The translations under genes and the position numbers were made by a program. A stretch of DNA of 64,000 bases from Cognatishimia coralii (GTDB lineage Bacteria > Pseudomonadota > Alphaproteobacteria > Rhodobacterales > Rhodobacteraceae). The stretch lies in assembly GCF_037478305.1 (NCBI RefSeq), contig NZ_JBBGAZ010000003.1, positions 62,001-126,000 on the forward strand. Reading direction: 5' to 3'. How positions within the stretch are numbered: the first letter of the stretch is position 1; every line of letters begins with the position of its first letter. The notes under the pieces were generated by a model. The model did no database searches, was not told where the DNA came from, and saw only the letters and a program-made list of their open reading frames with translations. This document shows positions 33,467-42,451 of the stretch, in pieces.

Positions 33467-35245
33467 ATGTGGGTTCTGGAAAAATTGAGATCTGGTCTCA
33501 GGGCTGCGCCCGTCGCGGTTCTTTTTGTGGCGTGCGTTGGGTTGTCCTATTGGGGGTATCTTCAGCTCCCGCCAAGGGCCGTGAACTATCTTTTGTCGCA
33601 TGACTACGTCACACAGGCGGAACTGTGGAAGCGTCGCGTGCTTGCACATTTTGACGACGTCGCGCGCCCCTTGACCGAAGCCCAGCTTTCGCTTGATGAA
33701 ATCAACTATTTAAAGCGCGTTCCCGACGCGTCGGACATCTACCGTATCAAACTTTTTGACCTTGAAGGCACGATAATCTGGTCGTCGCGCAATCGCGAAA
33801 TTGGCAGTGTGAATGACAAAGCCTATTTTAAGGAAGTTGTCGCAAAGGGGCAGACCTACGTTCAACGCGAGGAGAAAGACGCTAAAGAGATTGATGGTCT
33901 CGCAATTCATTCGCTCTTTACGAACATGGACGAAAAACACATCGTCTACGAAGTCTATGTCCCTGTTTTGGAACGTGGCACAGTTGTTGGGGCTATTGAA
34001 TTCTATACGAATGCAACGACTCTGCATCAGCTTACATTGCGACGGATGCAAATTGCCTTTGCAGCTGTTGCCGGGATAATAACGCTGTTACTGACAATCA
34101 CTGCTTGGATTTCTTCGCGGGCGTCTCAATACCAAGTCAAAATGGCCAAACGCCAAACGGCAGAAGAGCGTGAGTTTGTTGAAAAGCAGATGCAGCTCGC
34201 GCGTGAGGTACAGCTCTTGGGCGACCTCAACGAATGGCTTCAGTCCAGCCAGTCCTTGAGCGAACTCTTTGACATGGTCGCGCGTTTCATGAGCCATTTG
34301 TTGCCCGACGCGGAAGGCTCGATCTATGTCTATTCTAATTCACGCGACGTGCTGGACGGGTGTGCTGCTTGGAACGGAGGTGAATACAAGCCTCATATCC
34401 ATCCCGAAGACTGCTGGGGGCTGCGCCGTGGGCGCACCTATGAATTTGGTCGTCACGAAGTGAACTTTTGTTGCGATCATGCAGAGCCGCATGATGATCG
34501 CCCCTACTACTGTTTTCCGATCCTAGCGCATGGGGAAACTGTTGGGCTGATGAATTTGCGGCGCCGCATGACATCCAGCAACAAGGATTTCTACAAATGT
34601 AAGAAACTGGCGCAGATGTGTGCCGAACAGATTTCGATGGCAATTGCCAATGTGCGCATGCGCGATCAGCTTCAAGAACAGTCAACGCGCGATCCTCTGA
34701 CAGGTCTGTTCAATCGCCGCTATATGCTGGACCGTCTGCGCCGCCTCCTAAACGCAGCCAAGGCAAAAGGCGACAAGGTCTATATGATCTATCTGGATGT
34801 GGATCACTTTAAGAAGTTCAACGACAATCACGGCCATGACGCGGGTGATAGTGTCCTGAGCGAAGTGGCAAGCTGTCTGCAGGACGCCTGCGATGGCGAA
34901 GATGTCGCCTGCCGTATGGGTGGCGAAGAGTTCATGCTGATCTGGCCCGGCAGCGATCTAAAAACCGTCGAGGCCCGCGCGAATAAACTGCGCGAAAAAG
35001 TCGAAGCGATGCGCGTGCTCTATCAGGAAAAGCACCTGCCGACCGTGACGATCTCGGCAGGGGTCGCCTGTTTTCCCGACAATGAACGCGATATCCAGGC
35101 CCTGCTGCGCCAGGCAGACGAAGCGCTTTATGCAGCGAAAGACGGTGGCCGCAATCAGGTCCGCATCTATGGAAAGACGCAAGCCAAGCTGCCCGCAACA
35201 AAACCAAAGCCCGTGCCGCCCTCCTCGTCATTGGCTGCGGAGTGA
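33467..35245 (+). CDS. Membrane sensor diguanylate cyclase: extracytoplasmic sensor, GAF and GGDEF domains
   Basis: 592 aa from ATG at 33467 (GGAGA upstream; a TTG one codon earlier is also in frame). A membrane helix at about 15-35, a periplasmic CACHE-like segment (40-195) and a second helix (about 197-215) are followed by a GAF domain (about 255-395). The GAF carries five Cys near 299, 316, 335, 336 and 349 (GCAAW, EDCWGLRRGR, NFCCDH, YYCFP). A GGDEF domain follows with the active loop GGEEF at about 485-489 and DVDHFKKFND. The inhibitory RxxD is replaced by DGED, so product feedback through the I-site is unlikely. No EAL domain is present. Confidence 0.9.
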   Translation: MWVLEKLRSGLRAAPVAVLFVACVGLSYWGYLQLPPRAVNYLLSHDYVTQAELWKRRVLAHFDDVARPLTEAQLSLDEINYLKRVPDASDIYRIKLFDLEGTIIWSSRNREIGSVNDKAYFKEVVAKGQTYVQREEKDAKEIDGLAIHSLFTNMDEKHIVYEVYVPVLERGTVVGAIEFYTNATTLHQLTLRRMQIAFAAVAGIITLLLTITAWISSRASQYQVKMAKRQTAEEREFVEKQMQLAREVQLLGDLNEWLQSSQSLSELFDMVARFMSHLLPDAEGSIYVYSNSRDVLDGCAAWNGGEYKPHIHPEDCWGLRRGRTYEFGRHEVNFCCDHAEPHDDRPYYCFPILAHGETVGLMNLRRRMTSSNKDFYKCKKLAQMCAEQISMAIANVRMRDQLQEQSTRDPLTGLFNRRYMLDRLRRLLNAAKAKGDKVYMIYLDVDHFKKFNDNHGHDAGDSVLSEVASCLQDACDGEDVACRMGGEEFMLIWPGSDLKTVEARANKLREKVEAMRVLYQEKHLPTVTISAGVACFPDNERDIQALLRQADEALYAAKDGGRNQVRIYGKTQAKLPATKPKPVPPSSSLAAE

Positions 35246-35506
35246 CCTCAAACACCGCGAAAATGCTGCAACTGCAATATTTCGAATCGAAGAAATCATT
35301 GCGTTCGCAATGGCTTTTGGGGGATTTTTTCCTTGCGAAAGCAACGACCTAACAAGATCCTGAATTTTTTTCTGAGATGGCGGATAAAACGCCGATTTAT
35401 TCGACGAGATCGTCATAAATCCGTCGTATTGGGTATTGCCTCAGAGGTTTTCACTCCCTAACCCTTTCGCAAGTGCAGAAACTGGTACCAAGGGAGAGGG
35501 TCCGAT
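35246..35506 (+). other. Intergenic region before pyc
   Basis: 261 bases between the cyclase gene and pyc. A T-rich stretch (GATTTTTT, 35324-35331, and ATTTTTTTC, 35364-35372) is seen without a strong stem before it. A ribosome-binding site GGGAGAGG precedes pyc. I find no small gene here. Confidence 0.35.
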
Positions 35507-38500
35507 ATGACAGAATTTAAGAAAATTCTCGTCGCCAACCGAGGTGAAATCGCAATCCGCGTCATGCGTGCGGCCAATGAAATGGGCAAGCAAACGGTCG
35601 CGGTTTTCGCCGAAGAGGACAAGCTGGGCCTGCACCGATTTAAGGCCGACGAGGCCTATCGCATCGGCGAAGGCATGGGGCCTGTGGCGGCCTATCTCTC
35701 GATTGACGAAATCATCCGCGTGGCGCGGGAATGCGGGGCGGATGCGATCCACCCGGGCTATGGACTTTTGTCTGAAAACCCAGACTTCGTGGATGCCTGC
35801 GCTGCCAACGGCATTACCTTCATCGGTCCGAAAGCGGAAACCATGCGCGCCCTTGGCGACAAAGCGAGCGCGCGCCGTGTAGCGATTGAAGCAGGCGTTC
35901 CGGTCATCCCGGCAACCGAAGTACTTGGCGACGACATGGAGGCGATCAAAGCTGAGGCGAAAGAGGTTGGCTATCCTTTGATGCTAAAGGCCTCCTGGGG
36001 CGGCGGCGGTCGCGGCATGCGCCCGATTTTCGGCGAAGATGAGCTTGAAGAAAAAGTCCTTGAGGGCCGCCGCGAAGCCGAAGCTGCCTTTGGCAATGGC
36101 GAAGGCTATCTGGAAAAGATGATCACCCGCGCGCGTCACGTCGAGGTTCAGATCCTCGGTGACAAACACGGCGGCATGTACCACCTGTTTGAACGCGATT
36201 GCTCCGTTCAGCGCCGCAACCAAAAGGTCGTGGAACGCGCCCCTGCCCCCTATCTGACCGATGAACAGCGTCAAGAGATCTGCGAACTGGGCTACAAGAT
36301 CTGTAAGCACGTGAATTATGAATGTGCCGGCACGGTCGAATTCCTGATGGATATGGAAAGCGGCAAGTTCTACTTCATCGAAGTGAACCCGCGCGTGCAG
36401 GTCGAACATACGGTGACCGAAGAGGTGACGGGTATCGACATCGTGCAGTCTCAGATCCTGATTGCCGAGGGCAAGACGATTGCCGAGGCAACCGGCAAAT
36501 CGGCGCAGGACGAGGTGCGCCTGAATGGACATGCGCTGCAAACACGTGTGACCACAGAGGATCCTCTCAACAACTTTATCCCTGACTATGGCCGGATCAC
36601 TGCCTATCGCTCGGCAACTGGCATGGGAATCCGTCTGGATGGCGGCACGGCTTATGCGGGCGGCGTCATCACGCGGTACTACGACTCGCTTTTGACCAAA
36701 GTGACAGCCTGGGCCCCAACGCCTGAAAAAGCGATTGCGCGGATGGATCGGGCGCTGCGCGAATTCCGTGTGCGCGGTGTCTCCACAAACATCGCTTTTG
36801 TCGAAAACCTACTGAAGCATCCGACCTTCCTGTCCAATGAATACACAACGAAATTCATTGACGAGACCGAGGATCTGTTCCGGTTCAAGAAACGTCGCGA
36901 CCGCGGCACCAAGGTTCTGAACTATATCGCGGATATTTCGGTCAACGGGCATCCCGAGACCGAGGGTCGTGCGGCGCCTGCCGCCGATCTCAAACCCGCC
37001 GTTGCCCCTGCCAAACGCGCAGAGCCCGCGATGGGAACACGCAATCTGCTCGAACAAAAAGGCGCGCAGGCGGTTGCCGATTGGATGAAAAAGCAGAAGC
37101 AACTTCTGCTGACCGACACCACCATGCGCGATGGACACCAGTCGCTGCTGGCGACCCGCATGCGCTCGATTGACATGCTGAAAGTCGCACCGAGCTATGC
37201 CGCGAACCTGCCGCAGCTCTTCTCGATGGAATGCTGGGGTGGCGCGACCTTTGATGTGGCCTATCGCTTCTTGCAAGAATGCCCATGGCAGCGCCTGCGC
37301 GATCTGCGCGAAGCGATGCCAAACCTGATGACCCAAATGCTGCTGCGCGCCTCCAATGGCGTTGGCTACACGAACTACCCTGACAACGTAGTGCAGAGCT
37401 TTGTGGCGGAGGCCGCGAAAGGCATCGACGTGTTCCGCGTGTTTGACAGCCTCAACTGGGTGGAAAACATGCGCGTCGCGATGGATGCAGTCGTTGAAAG
37501 CGGCAAGATCTGTGAAGGTACCGTGTGCTACACCGGTGACATTCTCGACCCGAACCGCGCAAAATATGACATCAAATATTATGTCGGCATGGCGAAGGAA
37601 CTTGAGGCCGCTGGTGCCCATGTTCTTGGCCTGAAAGACATGGCGGGCCTGTTGAAACCTGCCTCTGCGCGCCTCTTGATCCGCGCTTTGAAAGAAGAAA
37701 CCGGCCTGCCGATCCATTTCCACACCCATGACACCTCGGGCATCGCCGGCGCGACCATTCTGGCTGCTGCCGACGCAGGTGTGGATGCGGTGGATGCCGC
37801 GATGGACGCGTTTTCTGGCGGTACGTCGCAGCCCTGCATGGGCTCGATTGTCGAAGCCCTGCGCAACACGGATCGCGACACCGGCATCGACATCAAGTCA
37901 GTGCGCGAAATCAGCGATTATTGGGAAGCGGTCCGCGCGCAATATACGGCCTTTGAAAGCGGTCTCGCGGCTCCGGCGTCCGAGGTCTATCTGCACGAAA
38001 TGCCCGGCGGCCAGTTCACCAACCTCAAAGCACAGGCCCGCAGCCTTGGTCTTGAGGAACGCTGGCATGAGGTCGCGCAGACCTATGCGGATGTGAACCA
38101 GATGTTTGGCGATATCGTCAAAGTGACGCCGTCTTCCAAGGTGGTCGGTGACATGGCCCTGATGATGGTCAGCCAAGGCCTAACCCGCGAAGAAGTTGAG
38201 GATCCAAGCCGCGATGTAGCCTTCCCTGACTCGGTCGTCGACATGATGCGCGGCAATCTGGGCCAGCCTCCGGGCGGTTTCCCTGAAAGCATTGTCGACA
38301 AGGTTCTGAAGGGTGAGCAGCCCAATATAGAACGCCCCGGCGCGCATCTGGCGCCAGTGGACATCGAAGCCACCCGCGCCGAGCTGTCCAAAGAGCTTGA
38401 AGGGTTCAGCGTCGATGACGAGGATCTCAATGGCTATCTGATGTATCCAAAGGTCTTTAAGGACTACATGGGCCGGCACCGCCAGTATGGCCCTGTGCGG

Positions 38501-38944
38501 ACCCTGCCAACGCGGACGTTCTTCTATGGCATGGAACCTGGCGAAGAGATCACGGCCGAGATCGATCCCGGTAAAACGCTGGAAATTCGTCTGCAGGCCG
38601 TGGGTGAGACCGATGAGAACGGCGAAGTGAAGGTCTTCTTTGAACTGAACGGTCAGCCACGTGTCATTCGCGTTCCAAACCGTCTGGTAAAATCGGCCAC
38701 GGCGGCGCGGCCAAAGGCCGAAGTCGGCAATGCCAACCATGTTGGTGCGCCGATGCCAGGGGTTGTGGCCTCTGTTGGGGCCGTCGTCGGCCAAGAGGTG
38801 AAGGAAGGCGATCTTCTTCTCACCATCGAGGCGATGAAGATGGAAACCGGCATTCACGCAGAACGCGATGCGGTCGTGAAAGCGGTCCATGTTCAGGCCG
38901 GAGGCCAGATCGACGCCAAGGATCTGCTGGTCGAGCTGGAATAA
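35507..38944 (+). CDS. pyc: Pyruvate carboxylase
   Basis: 1145 aa, the single-chain alpha4 type. Biotin carboxylase (1-450: KILVANRGEIAIRVMRAANE, ATP-grasp loop KASWGGGGRGMR, EVNPRVQVEHTVTEE). Carboxyltransferase TIM barrel (about 535-810: LLLTDTTMRDGHQSLLATRM, metal site HFHTHDTSG). Linker/allosteric domain. C-terminal biotinyl domain with the acceptor Lys in EAMKMET (about residue 1112). It carboxylates pyruvate to oxaloacetate for anaplerosis. It is monocistronic with its own terminator. Confidence 0.97.
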   Translation: MTEFKKILVANRGEIAIRVMRAANEMGKQTVAVFAEEDKLGLHRFKADEAYRIGEGMGPVAAYLSIDEIIRVARECGADAIHPGYGLLSENPDFVDACAANGITFIGPKAETMRALGDKASARRVAIEAGVPVIPATEVLGDDMEAIKAEAKEVGYPLMLKASWGGGGRGMRPIFGEDELEEKVLEGRREAEAAFGNGEGYLEKMITRARHVEVQILGDKHGGMYHLFERDCSVQRRNQKVVERAPAPYLTDEQRQEICELGYKICKHVNYECAGTVEFLMDMESGKFYFIEVNPRVQVEHTVTEEVTGIDIVQSQILIAEGKTIAEATGKSAQDEVRLNGHALQTRVTTEDPLNNFIPDYGRITAYRSATGMGIRLDGGTAYAGGVITRYYDSLLTKVTAWAPTPEKAIARMDRALREFRVRGVSTNIAFVENLLKHPTFLSNEYTTKFIDETEDLFRFKKRRDRGTKVLNYIADISVNGHPETEGRAAPAADLKPAVAPAKRAEPAMGTRNLLEQKGAQAVADWMKKQKQLLLTDTTMRDGHQSLLATRMRSIDMLKVAPSYAANLPQLFSMECWGGATFDVAYRFLQECPWQRLRDLREAMPNLMTQMLLRASNGVGYTNYPDNVVQSFVAEAAKGIDVFRVFDSLNWVENMRVAMDAVVESGKICEGTVCYTGDILDPNRAKYDIKYYVGMAKELEAAGAHVLGLKDMAGLLKPASARLLIRALKEETGLPIHFHTHDTSGIAGATILAAADAGVDAVDAAMDAFSGGTSQPCMGSIVEALRNTDRDTGIDIKSVREISDYWEAVRAQYTAFESGLAAPASEVYLHEMPGGQFTNLKAQARSLGLEERWHEVAQTYADVNQMFGDIVKVTPSSKVVGDMALMMVSQGLTREEVEDPSRDVAFPDSVVDMMRGNLGQPPGGFPESIVDKVLKGEQPNIERPGAHLAPVDIEATRAELSKELEGFSVDDEDLNGYLMYPKVFKDYMGRHRQYGPVRTLPTRTFFYGMEPGEEITAEIDPGKTLEIRLQAVGETDENGEVKVFFELNGQPRVIRVPNRLVKSATAARPKAEVGNANHVGAPMPGVVASVGAVVGQEVKEGDLLLTIEAMKMETGIHAERDAVVKAVHVQAGGQIDAKDLLVELE

Positions 38945-38948
38945 CAAC

Positions 38949-38983
38949 AAAGGCCCTGACGCAAAGTCAGGGCCTTTTTGTTT
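38949..38983 (+). terminator. Intrinsic terminator after pyc
   Basis: AAAGGCCCTGAC-GCAAA-GTCAGGGCCTTTTT: an 11-bp perfect stem and a T-run, five bases after the pyc stop. Confidence 0.95.
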
Positions 38984-39046
38984 GACCCGTTGGGGCCGCG
39001 CTCTAAGCTCGTTTGCAAGTGAAACGCACAACATAAGCGAAGAGCC

Positions 39047-39436
39047 ATGTCCGTTACGATTACCCCGATTTACGCATCCTTGATTGCCCTGATCTTTTTC
39101 GCCCTATGCTGGCGTGTGATCGCTTATCGTCGGGCGCATAAACTGTCGCTGGGCGATGAAGGAAATCGCAGCCTCTTACGCCGTATGCGGGCTCAGGCCA
39201 ATTGCGCAGAATACGCGCCTTTTGGTTTGCTCTTGTTGCTGATGCTGGAAATGCAGAGCGGCAATGTGGTTTTTGTCCACGCAATGGGGCTCTGCCTGCT
39301 TTTGGGCCGCGCGGCCCATGCCTATGGGTTTGCGTCAAAGCCGATGAACCTGCCGATGCGTCAGCTCGGTATGGTGCTGACCTTCATACAACTCATCGCG
39401 ACCAGCATTGCTTTGCTGCTGGCCGCTCTGATCTGA
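39047..39436 (+). CDS. MAPEG-family membrane protein
   Basis: 129 aa with four hydrophobic segments. The MAPEG signature is visible (RRMRAQANCAEYAPFGLLLL, about residues 45-64, then RAAHAYGFAS). This family includes glutathione-dependent membrane enzymes; bacterial members of this kind are of unknown substrate. It ends four bases before the convergent YHYH gene. Confidence 0.85.
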   Translation: MSVTITPIYASLIALIFFALCWRVIAYRRAHKLSLGDEGNRSLLRRMRAQANCAEYAPFGLLLLLMLEMQSGNVVFVHAMGLCLLLGRAAHAYGFASKPMNLPMRQLGMVLTFIQLIATSIALLLAALI

Positions 39437-39439
39437 TCC

Positions 39440-40339
39440 TTAACGACGCCGCTTGCTAAAGCTGCTGTCAGGCGATCCCATGTGACAGCGTGGGATGACT
39501 GGGAAGTCGTTGGTCAGGAAATAAGCGTAGGTGCCGTTCGGATAATCCGCAGTCGTCACAATTGCGCCGTTGCACTCATCCAGAGTGCCCGCGCCTTCGA
39601 CATAGACGTAGTCCTGAACGAAGGTTCCGTCATAGTCTCCGGACGGCTGAGACCCACCCGGGCGGTTGCCGGATTTCAAGCGATAGGAGCTGGTCATCTC
39701 GACCACTTTGCCGTTCACCTCTGCTGTAATCGCATAGATCGGAAAGCCATCCGCCGCATAGCCGATCAGAGGTGAGGCTTTGGATTTCGACCAGCCCAAC
39801 TCTTGCATCAGGCCCACCGGAAGCCCGTGATAGTGATAGGCGCCGGTAGGTTGAACATGACCGTAGTTGGCGTCCAACCCCAGCGGGATCGCGCCTCCCA
39901 AGGCTTCATAGTTCCAGCCCGAACGCCGGTTGCCCTTCCAGACTTCGGCCGTGCCCGGATCAAAGGGCACTCCATTCACGGCGACGCCAAAGAGCACCCC
40001 GCGCTTTTGGGTCGGTGAATTGCGCAAACGCGGATTGGTTGGCATCTCAAAGCGATAGTTTTGCGCCGAGATCCGATTTGGATTGCCGCGACTGGGGAAC
40101 CGGCCAACTTGGTGTTCGGGAATGCCGTTTGACGTAATGATGCGCTTGTTGCCGCGCACCGAAATTGAGACTTTGCCACCGGATTTGGTCTGAGTGGCGC
40201 GTGCCAGTGACAAATCCTGTGCCTCAGTGGCGGTATGTGCCCGGGCATGCGGTCTGCCTTGCGCGTCGGCTTGCACCACCAACCCTAGGCTCAGGGCGCT
40301 GGCGACAACCGCCGCTGTGATCTTTGTTGTTTTGGACAT
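39440..40339 (-). CDS. Secreted YHYH-domain protein
   Basis: 299 aa with a signal peptide (about 1-26, ending ADA). The YHYH domain is named by the motif seen here as GAYHYHGLP. Additional conserved stretches are IPLGLDANYGHVQPTG and LIGYAADGFPIY. The function is unknown; the His cluster suggests metal binding. It lies 22 bases downstream of the small Tat-signal protein gene on the same strand, so the two are likely made together in the periplasm. Confidence 0.85.
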   Translation of the reverse strand: MSKTTKITAAVVASALSLGLVVQADAQGRPHARAHTATEAQDLSLARATQTKSGGKVSISVRGNKRIITSNGIPEHQVGRFPSRGNPNRISAQNYRFEMPTNPRLRNSPTQKRGVLFGVAVNGVPFDPGTAEVWKGNRRSGWNYEALGGAIPLGLDANYGHVQPTGAYHYHGLPVGLMQELGWSKSKASPLIGYAADGFPIYAITAEVNGKVVEMTSSYRLKSGNRPGGSQPSGDYDGTFVQDYVYVEGAGTLDECNGAIVTTADYPNGTYAYFLTNDFPVIPRCHMGSPDSSFSKRRR

Positions 40340-40361
40340 TGCTCTTCTCCTCGATGCTCTC

Positions 40362-40742
40362 CTAAGGCATCACCAACACCGGCCCCTGCCCGTCTTCGCC
40401 AAAGTCCAGAACCGCTGTAAAAATGCCCGGAACCGCGCCCTCAAAACGCAAGGTCGCACGCGCCTCAGCCTGGGTGCTGCTGTCAATGGTGACAAACAGC
40501 GCTTCAGTGCCCAAGGCCCCGGGCGCAGACACCGCGAACAGGGTCACGGCATGGGCAGACCTATTATAGATCGACAGCTTCAGCGTGAGGGTACTGCCAT
40601 CAAAGCTTTTAACCTCAGCATCCGCAATGATGTCTGCGGCGCCATGATCGTCATGGGCGAACGCCAAGCTCGGCAAGGCCAAGGTCATCGCGCAAAAGCT
40701 GCGGCGTGTCAGGCGGGGATATGTTGGATCAACCGTCTTCAT
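40362..40742 (-). CDS. Small periplasmic protein with Tat-type signal, unknown function
   Basis: 126 aa. The N-terminus has a twin-arginine motif (TRRSFCAMTLALPSLAFA), then a His-rich mature start (HDDHGAAD). The rest is a beta-rich single domain (LTLKLSIYNRSAHAVTLF) whose pattern resembles periplasmic copper-handling or DUF-type Ig-like folds, but I cannot name a family. Partner of the YHYH gene. Confidence 0.65.
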   Translation of the reverse strand: MKTVDPTYPRLTRRSFCAMTLALPSLAFAHDDHGAADIIADAEVKSFDGSTLTLKLSIYNRSAHAVTLFAVSAPGALGTEALFVTIDSSTQAEARATLRFEGAVPGIFTAVLDFGEDGQGPVLVMP

Positions 40743-40817
40743 GGCAAATAGAACGCCCGAGCCAATGACTTCCGTCGCGCCATTTTACATTTTTTTGACA
40801 TCGCTGCATTTTTTCCC

Positions 40818-40846
40818 TTGCGGCTTCCGAGCAGAGTTTATATCCC
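40818..40846 (+). promoter_or_regulatory. Possible promoter of the tRNA-Gly genes
   Basis: TTGCGG (40818-40823), a 17-base spacer, then TATCCC (40841-40846), 18 bases before the first tRNA. The -10 is only partly like the consensus. Confidence 0.4.
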
Positions 40847-40863
40847 ACGCCTCACCTAAGGAA

Positions 40864-40938
40864 GCGGGCGTAGCTCAGGGGTAGAGCATAACCTTGCCAA
40901 GGTTAGGGTCGGGCGTTCGAATCGCCTCGCCCGCTCCA
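40864..40938 (+). tRNA. tRNA-Gly (anticodon GCC), copy 1
   Basis: 75 bases with encoded CCA. The acceptor GCGGGCG pairs with CGCCCGC, the D-arm is AGCTCAGGGGTAGAGCA, the anticodon loop TTGCCAA gives GCC, and the T-loop is TTCGAAT. It is identical to copy 2, 46 bases downstream. Confidence 0.97.
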
Positions 40939-40984
40939 ATTAGGGACAGATGCACCACCCATGCATCAGATATGACGATGGTTT

Positions 40985-41059
40985 GCGGGCGTAGCTCAGG
41001 GGTAGAGCATAACCTTGCCAAGGTTAGGGTCGGGCGTTCGAATCGCCTCGCCCGCTCCA
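40985..41059 (+). tRNA. tRNA-Gly (anticodon GCC), copy 2
   Basis: Identical over all 75 bases to the copy at 40864, including the encoded CCA. The 46-base spacer has no similarity to the upstream flank of copy 1 beyond a few bases. Probably cotranscribed. Confidence 0.97.
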
Positions 41060-41149
41060 TCGGTCAAACTTCCAATAAATCGCGCAATAGCTTGGACATT
41101 CGCGCAGGCGTGCCTATAAGGCCGTGACGACAATCTAAGGACAGGCCTC

Positions 41150-41737
41150 ATGCGGACAGCCAGCGTCTCTCGCGCCACTGCGGAAACCAAGATCGACGTT
41201 GAGATCAATCTCGACGGCACCGGAAGCTATGACAACCAGACGGGAGTTGGCTTCTTTGATCACATGCTGGATCAACTGTCGCGCCATTCGCTGATTGATA
41301 TGACGATCCGCGCTGAGGGGGATTATCACATTGATGATCACCACACGGTCGAGGACACTGGGATCGCTTTGGGTCAGGCCTTGGTGCAGGCGCTTGGCGA
41401 AAAACGTGGCATCCGGCGTTATGGCGAGTGCCATTTGCCGATGGATGACGCGCAGGTGCGCTGTGCTTTGGATCTGTCTGCGCGGCCGTACCTGGTGTGG
41501 AATATGGATATTCCAACCCAGAAAATCGGTCAGTTTGATACTGAACTGGTGCGCGAGTTTTTTACGGCTTTTGCGACCCACGGCGGGATCACCTTGCATG
41601 TGGACCAGATCCACGGGCTGAACAGCCACCACATCGTGGAGGCTGCGTTCAAAGCCGTGGCGCGGGCGTTGCGCATCGCGGTCGAAACCGATCCGCGCAA
41701 AGCGGGTGACATCCCGTCGACCAAAGGCACGCTCTAA
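41150..41737 (+). CDS. hisB: Imidazoleglycerol-phosphate dehydratase HisB
   Basis: 195 aa, monofunctional (no phosphatase domain). Manganese-binding His/Glu motifs are present twice: FFDHMLDQLSRHS with DDHHTVEDTGIALG, and GGITLHVDQIHGLNSHHIVEAAF (in two parts). It carries out the sixth step of histidine synthesis. It is separated from hisH by the DUF2306/TetR pair. Confidence 0.97.
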   Translation: MRTASVSRATAETKIDVEINLDGTGSYDNQTGVGFFDHMLDQLSRHSLIDMTIRAEGDYHIDDHHTVEDTGIALGQALVQALGEKRGIRRYGECHLPMDDAQVRCALDLSARPYLVWNMDIPTQKIGQFDTELVREFFTAFATHGGITLHVDQIHGLNSHHIVEAAFKAVARALRIAVETDPRKAGDIPSTKGTL

Positions 41738-42357
41738 GCGGGCACTGCCCTGCGCTGCCCCTCGCGGCGCAGGAGCCATTCCGCGAAGAGCAGGTTTGGC
41801 ACCCAGCAGAGCCAGGCCACCAATGTGTAGCCGGCTTCAAACCCTAGAGTTGCTGCTAGGATCGGCAGGTAAATGCGTAATGTGACGGCCGCCAAAGTCA
41901 GCGCCGCCGACCGGATCATCCAGCGCCGATGCGCCGCGATATCCCCCAACATTGCAAGCCGCACCGCGTTGCCCGTGACATATAGCCAAGCCACACCTAG
42001 CAAAGCGAAACCAGCGCCTGCGACGGATCCCGTTTGCGTCGTCATCGCCAGCCAAACACCCGAGATGCCGCCAAGAAGAATGGCAACGGCATAGAGACGC
42101 CCGAGCCAGCTGTGCAGCGTCAAGCGCCGCATCCTCAAGCGTGTCCAGAACTGGAATGGCACCAATGCCAAAGCGATGGTGGCTCCGACGACATGTCCGT
42201 AAAACACCAACGGGCGCTCCAACGCGTGATAGATCATTGCCGGTTGCGCGAGCTCTAACGCTACAAAGGCAAACCGAAGCGACGCCAGAATGACCACAAA
42301 AGTCAGCGCCCAAAGAACCCCCAAAAACCATCGCATTGCTGTGTTTTGCATCATCAT
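41734..42357 (-). CDS. DUF2306 membrane protein
   Basis: 207 aa from the first ATG of MMMQNTAM at 42357, which has GGAGG five bases upstream. A longer frame reaching 42384 would start inside an operator. There are about six membrane segments. Features of DUF2306 are a His in HVVGATIALALVPFQFW, the R-x(n)-HSWLGRLYA stretch and GDIAAHRRWMIRS. Possibly haem- or quinone-related by its conserved His, but function is unknown. It is divergent from a TetR gene and overlaps hisB by four bases at its 3' end. Confidence 0.82.
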   Translation of the reverse strand: MMMQNTAMRWFLGVLWALTFVVILASLRFAFVALELAQPAMIYHALERPLVFYGHVVGATIALALVPFQFWTRLRMRRLTLHSWLGRLYAVAILLGGISGVWLAMTTQTGSVAGAGFALLGVAWLYVTGNAVRLAMLGDIAAHRRWMIRSAALTLAAVTLRIYLPILAATLGFEAGYTLVAWLCWVPNLLFAEWLLRREGQRRAVPA

Positions 42358-42371
42358 ATCGGCCTCCAAAC

Positions 42372-42429
42372 CTGACACTGTCAACTTAAACTTGACGCTG
42401 TAAAAATCATTTTAACTTGACGCTGTCAA
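42372..42429. promoter_or_regulatory. Three tandem operator-like palindromes TTGAC-GCT-GTCAA
   Basis: Copies lie at 42372-42384 (CTGACACTGTCAA), 42392-42404 (TTGACGCTGTAAA) and 42417-42429 (perfect TTGACGCTGTCAA). The spacings are 20 and 25 bases. They fill the gap between the divergent DUF2306 and TetR starts and are the obvious candidates for the TetR protein's own operator. Confidence 0.75.
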
Positions 42430-42451
42430 CCCAGTCACGCAATTAGGGTTC

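Noticed and set aside
40864..41059. Tandem identical tRNA-Gly genes as an integration (att) duplication
   Set aside because: Both copies are complete, 46 bases apart, with no integrase or cargo between them; a simple tandem duplication is enough.
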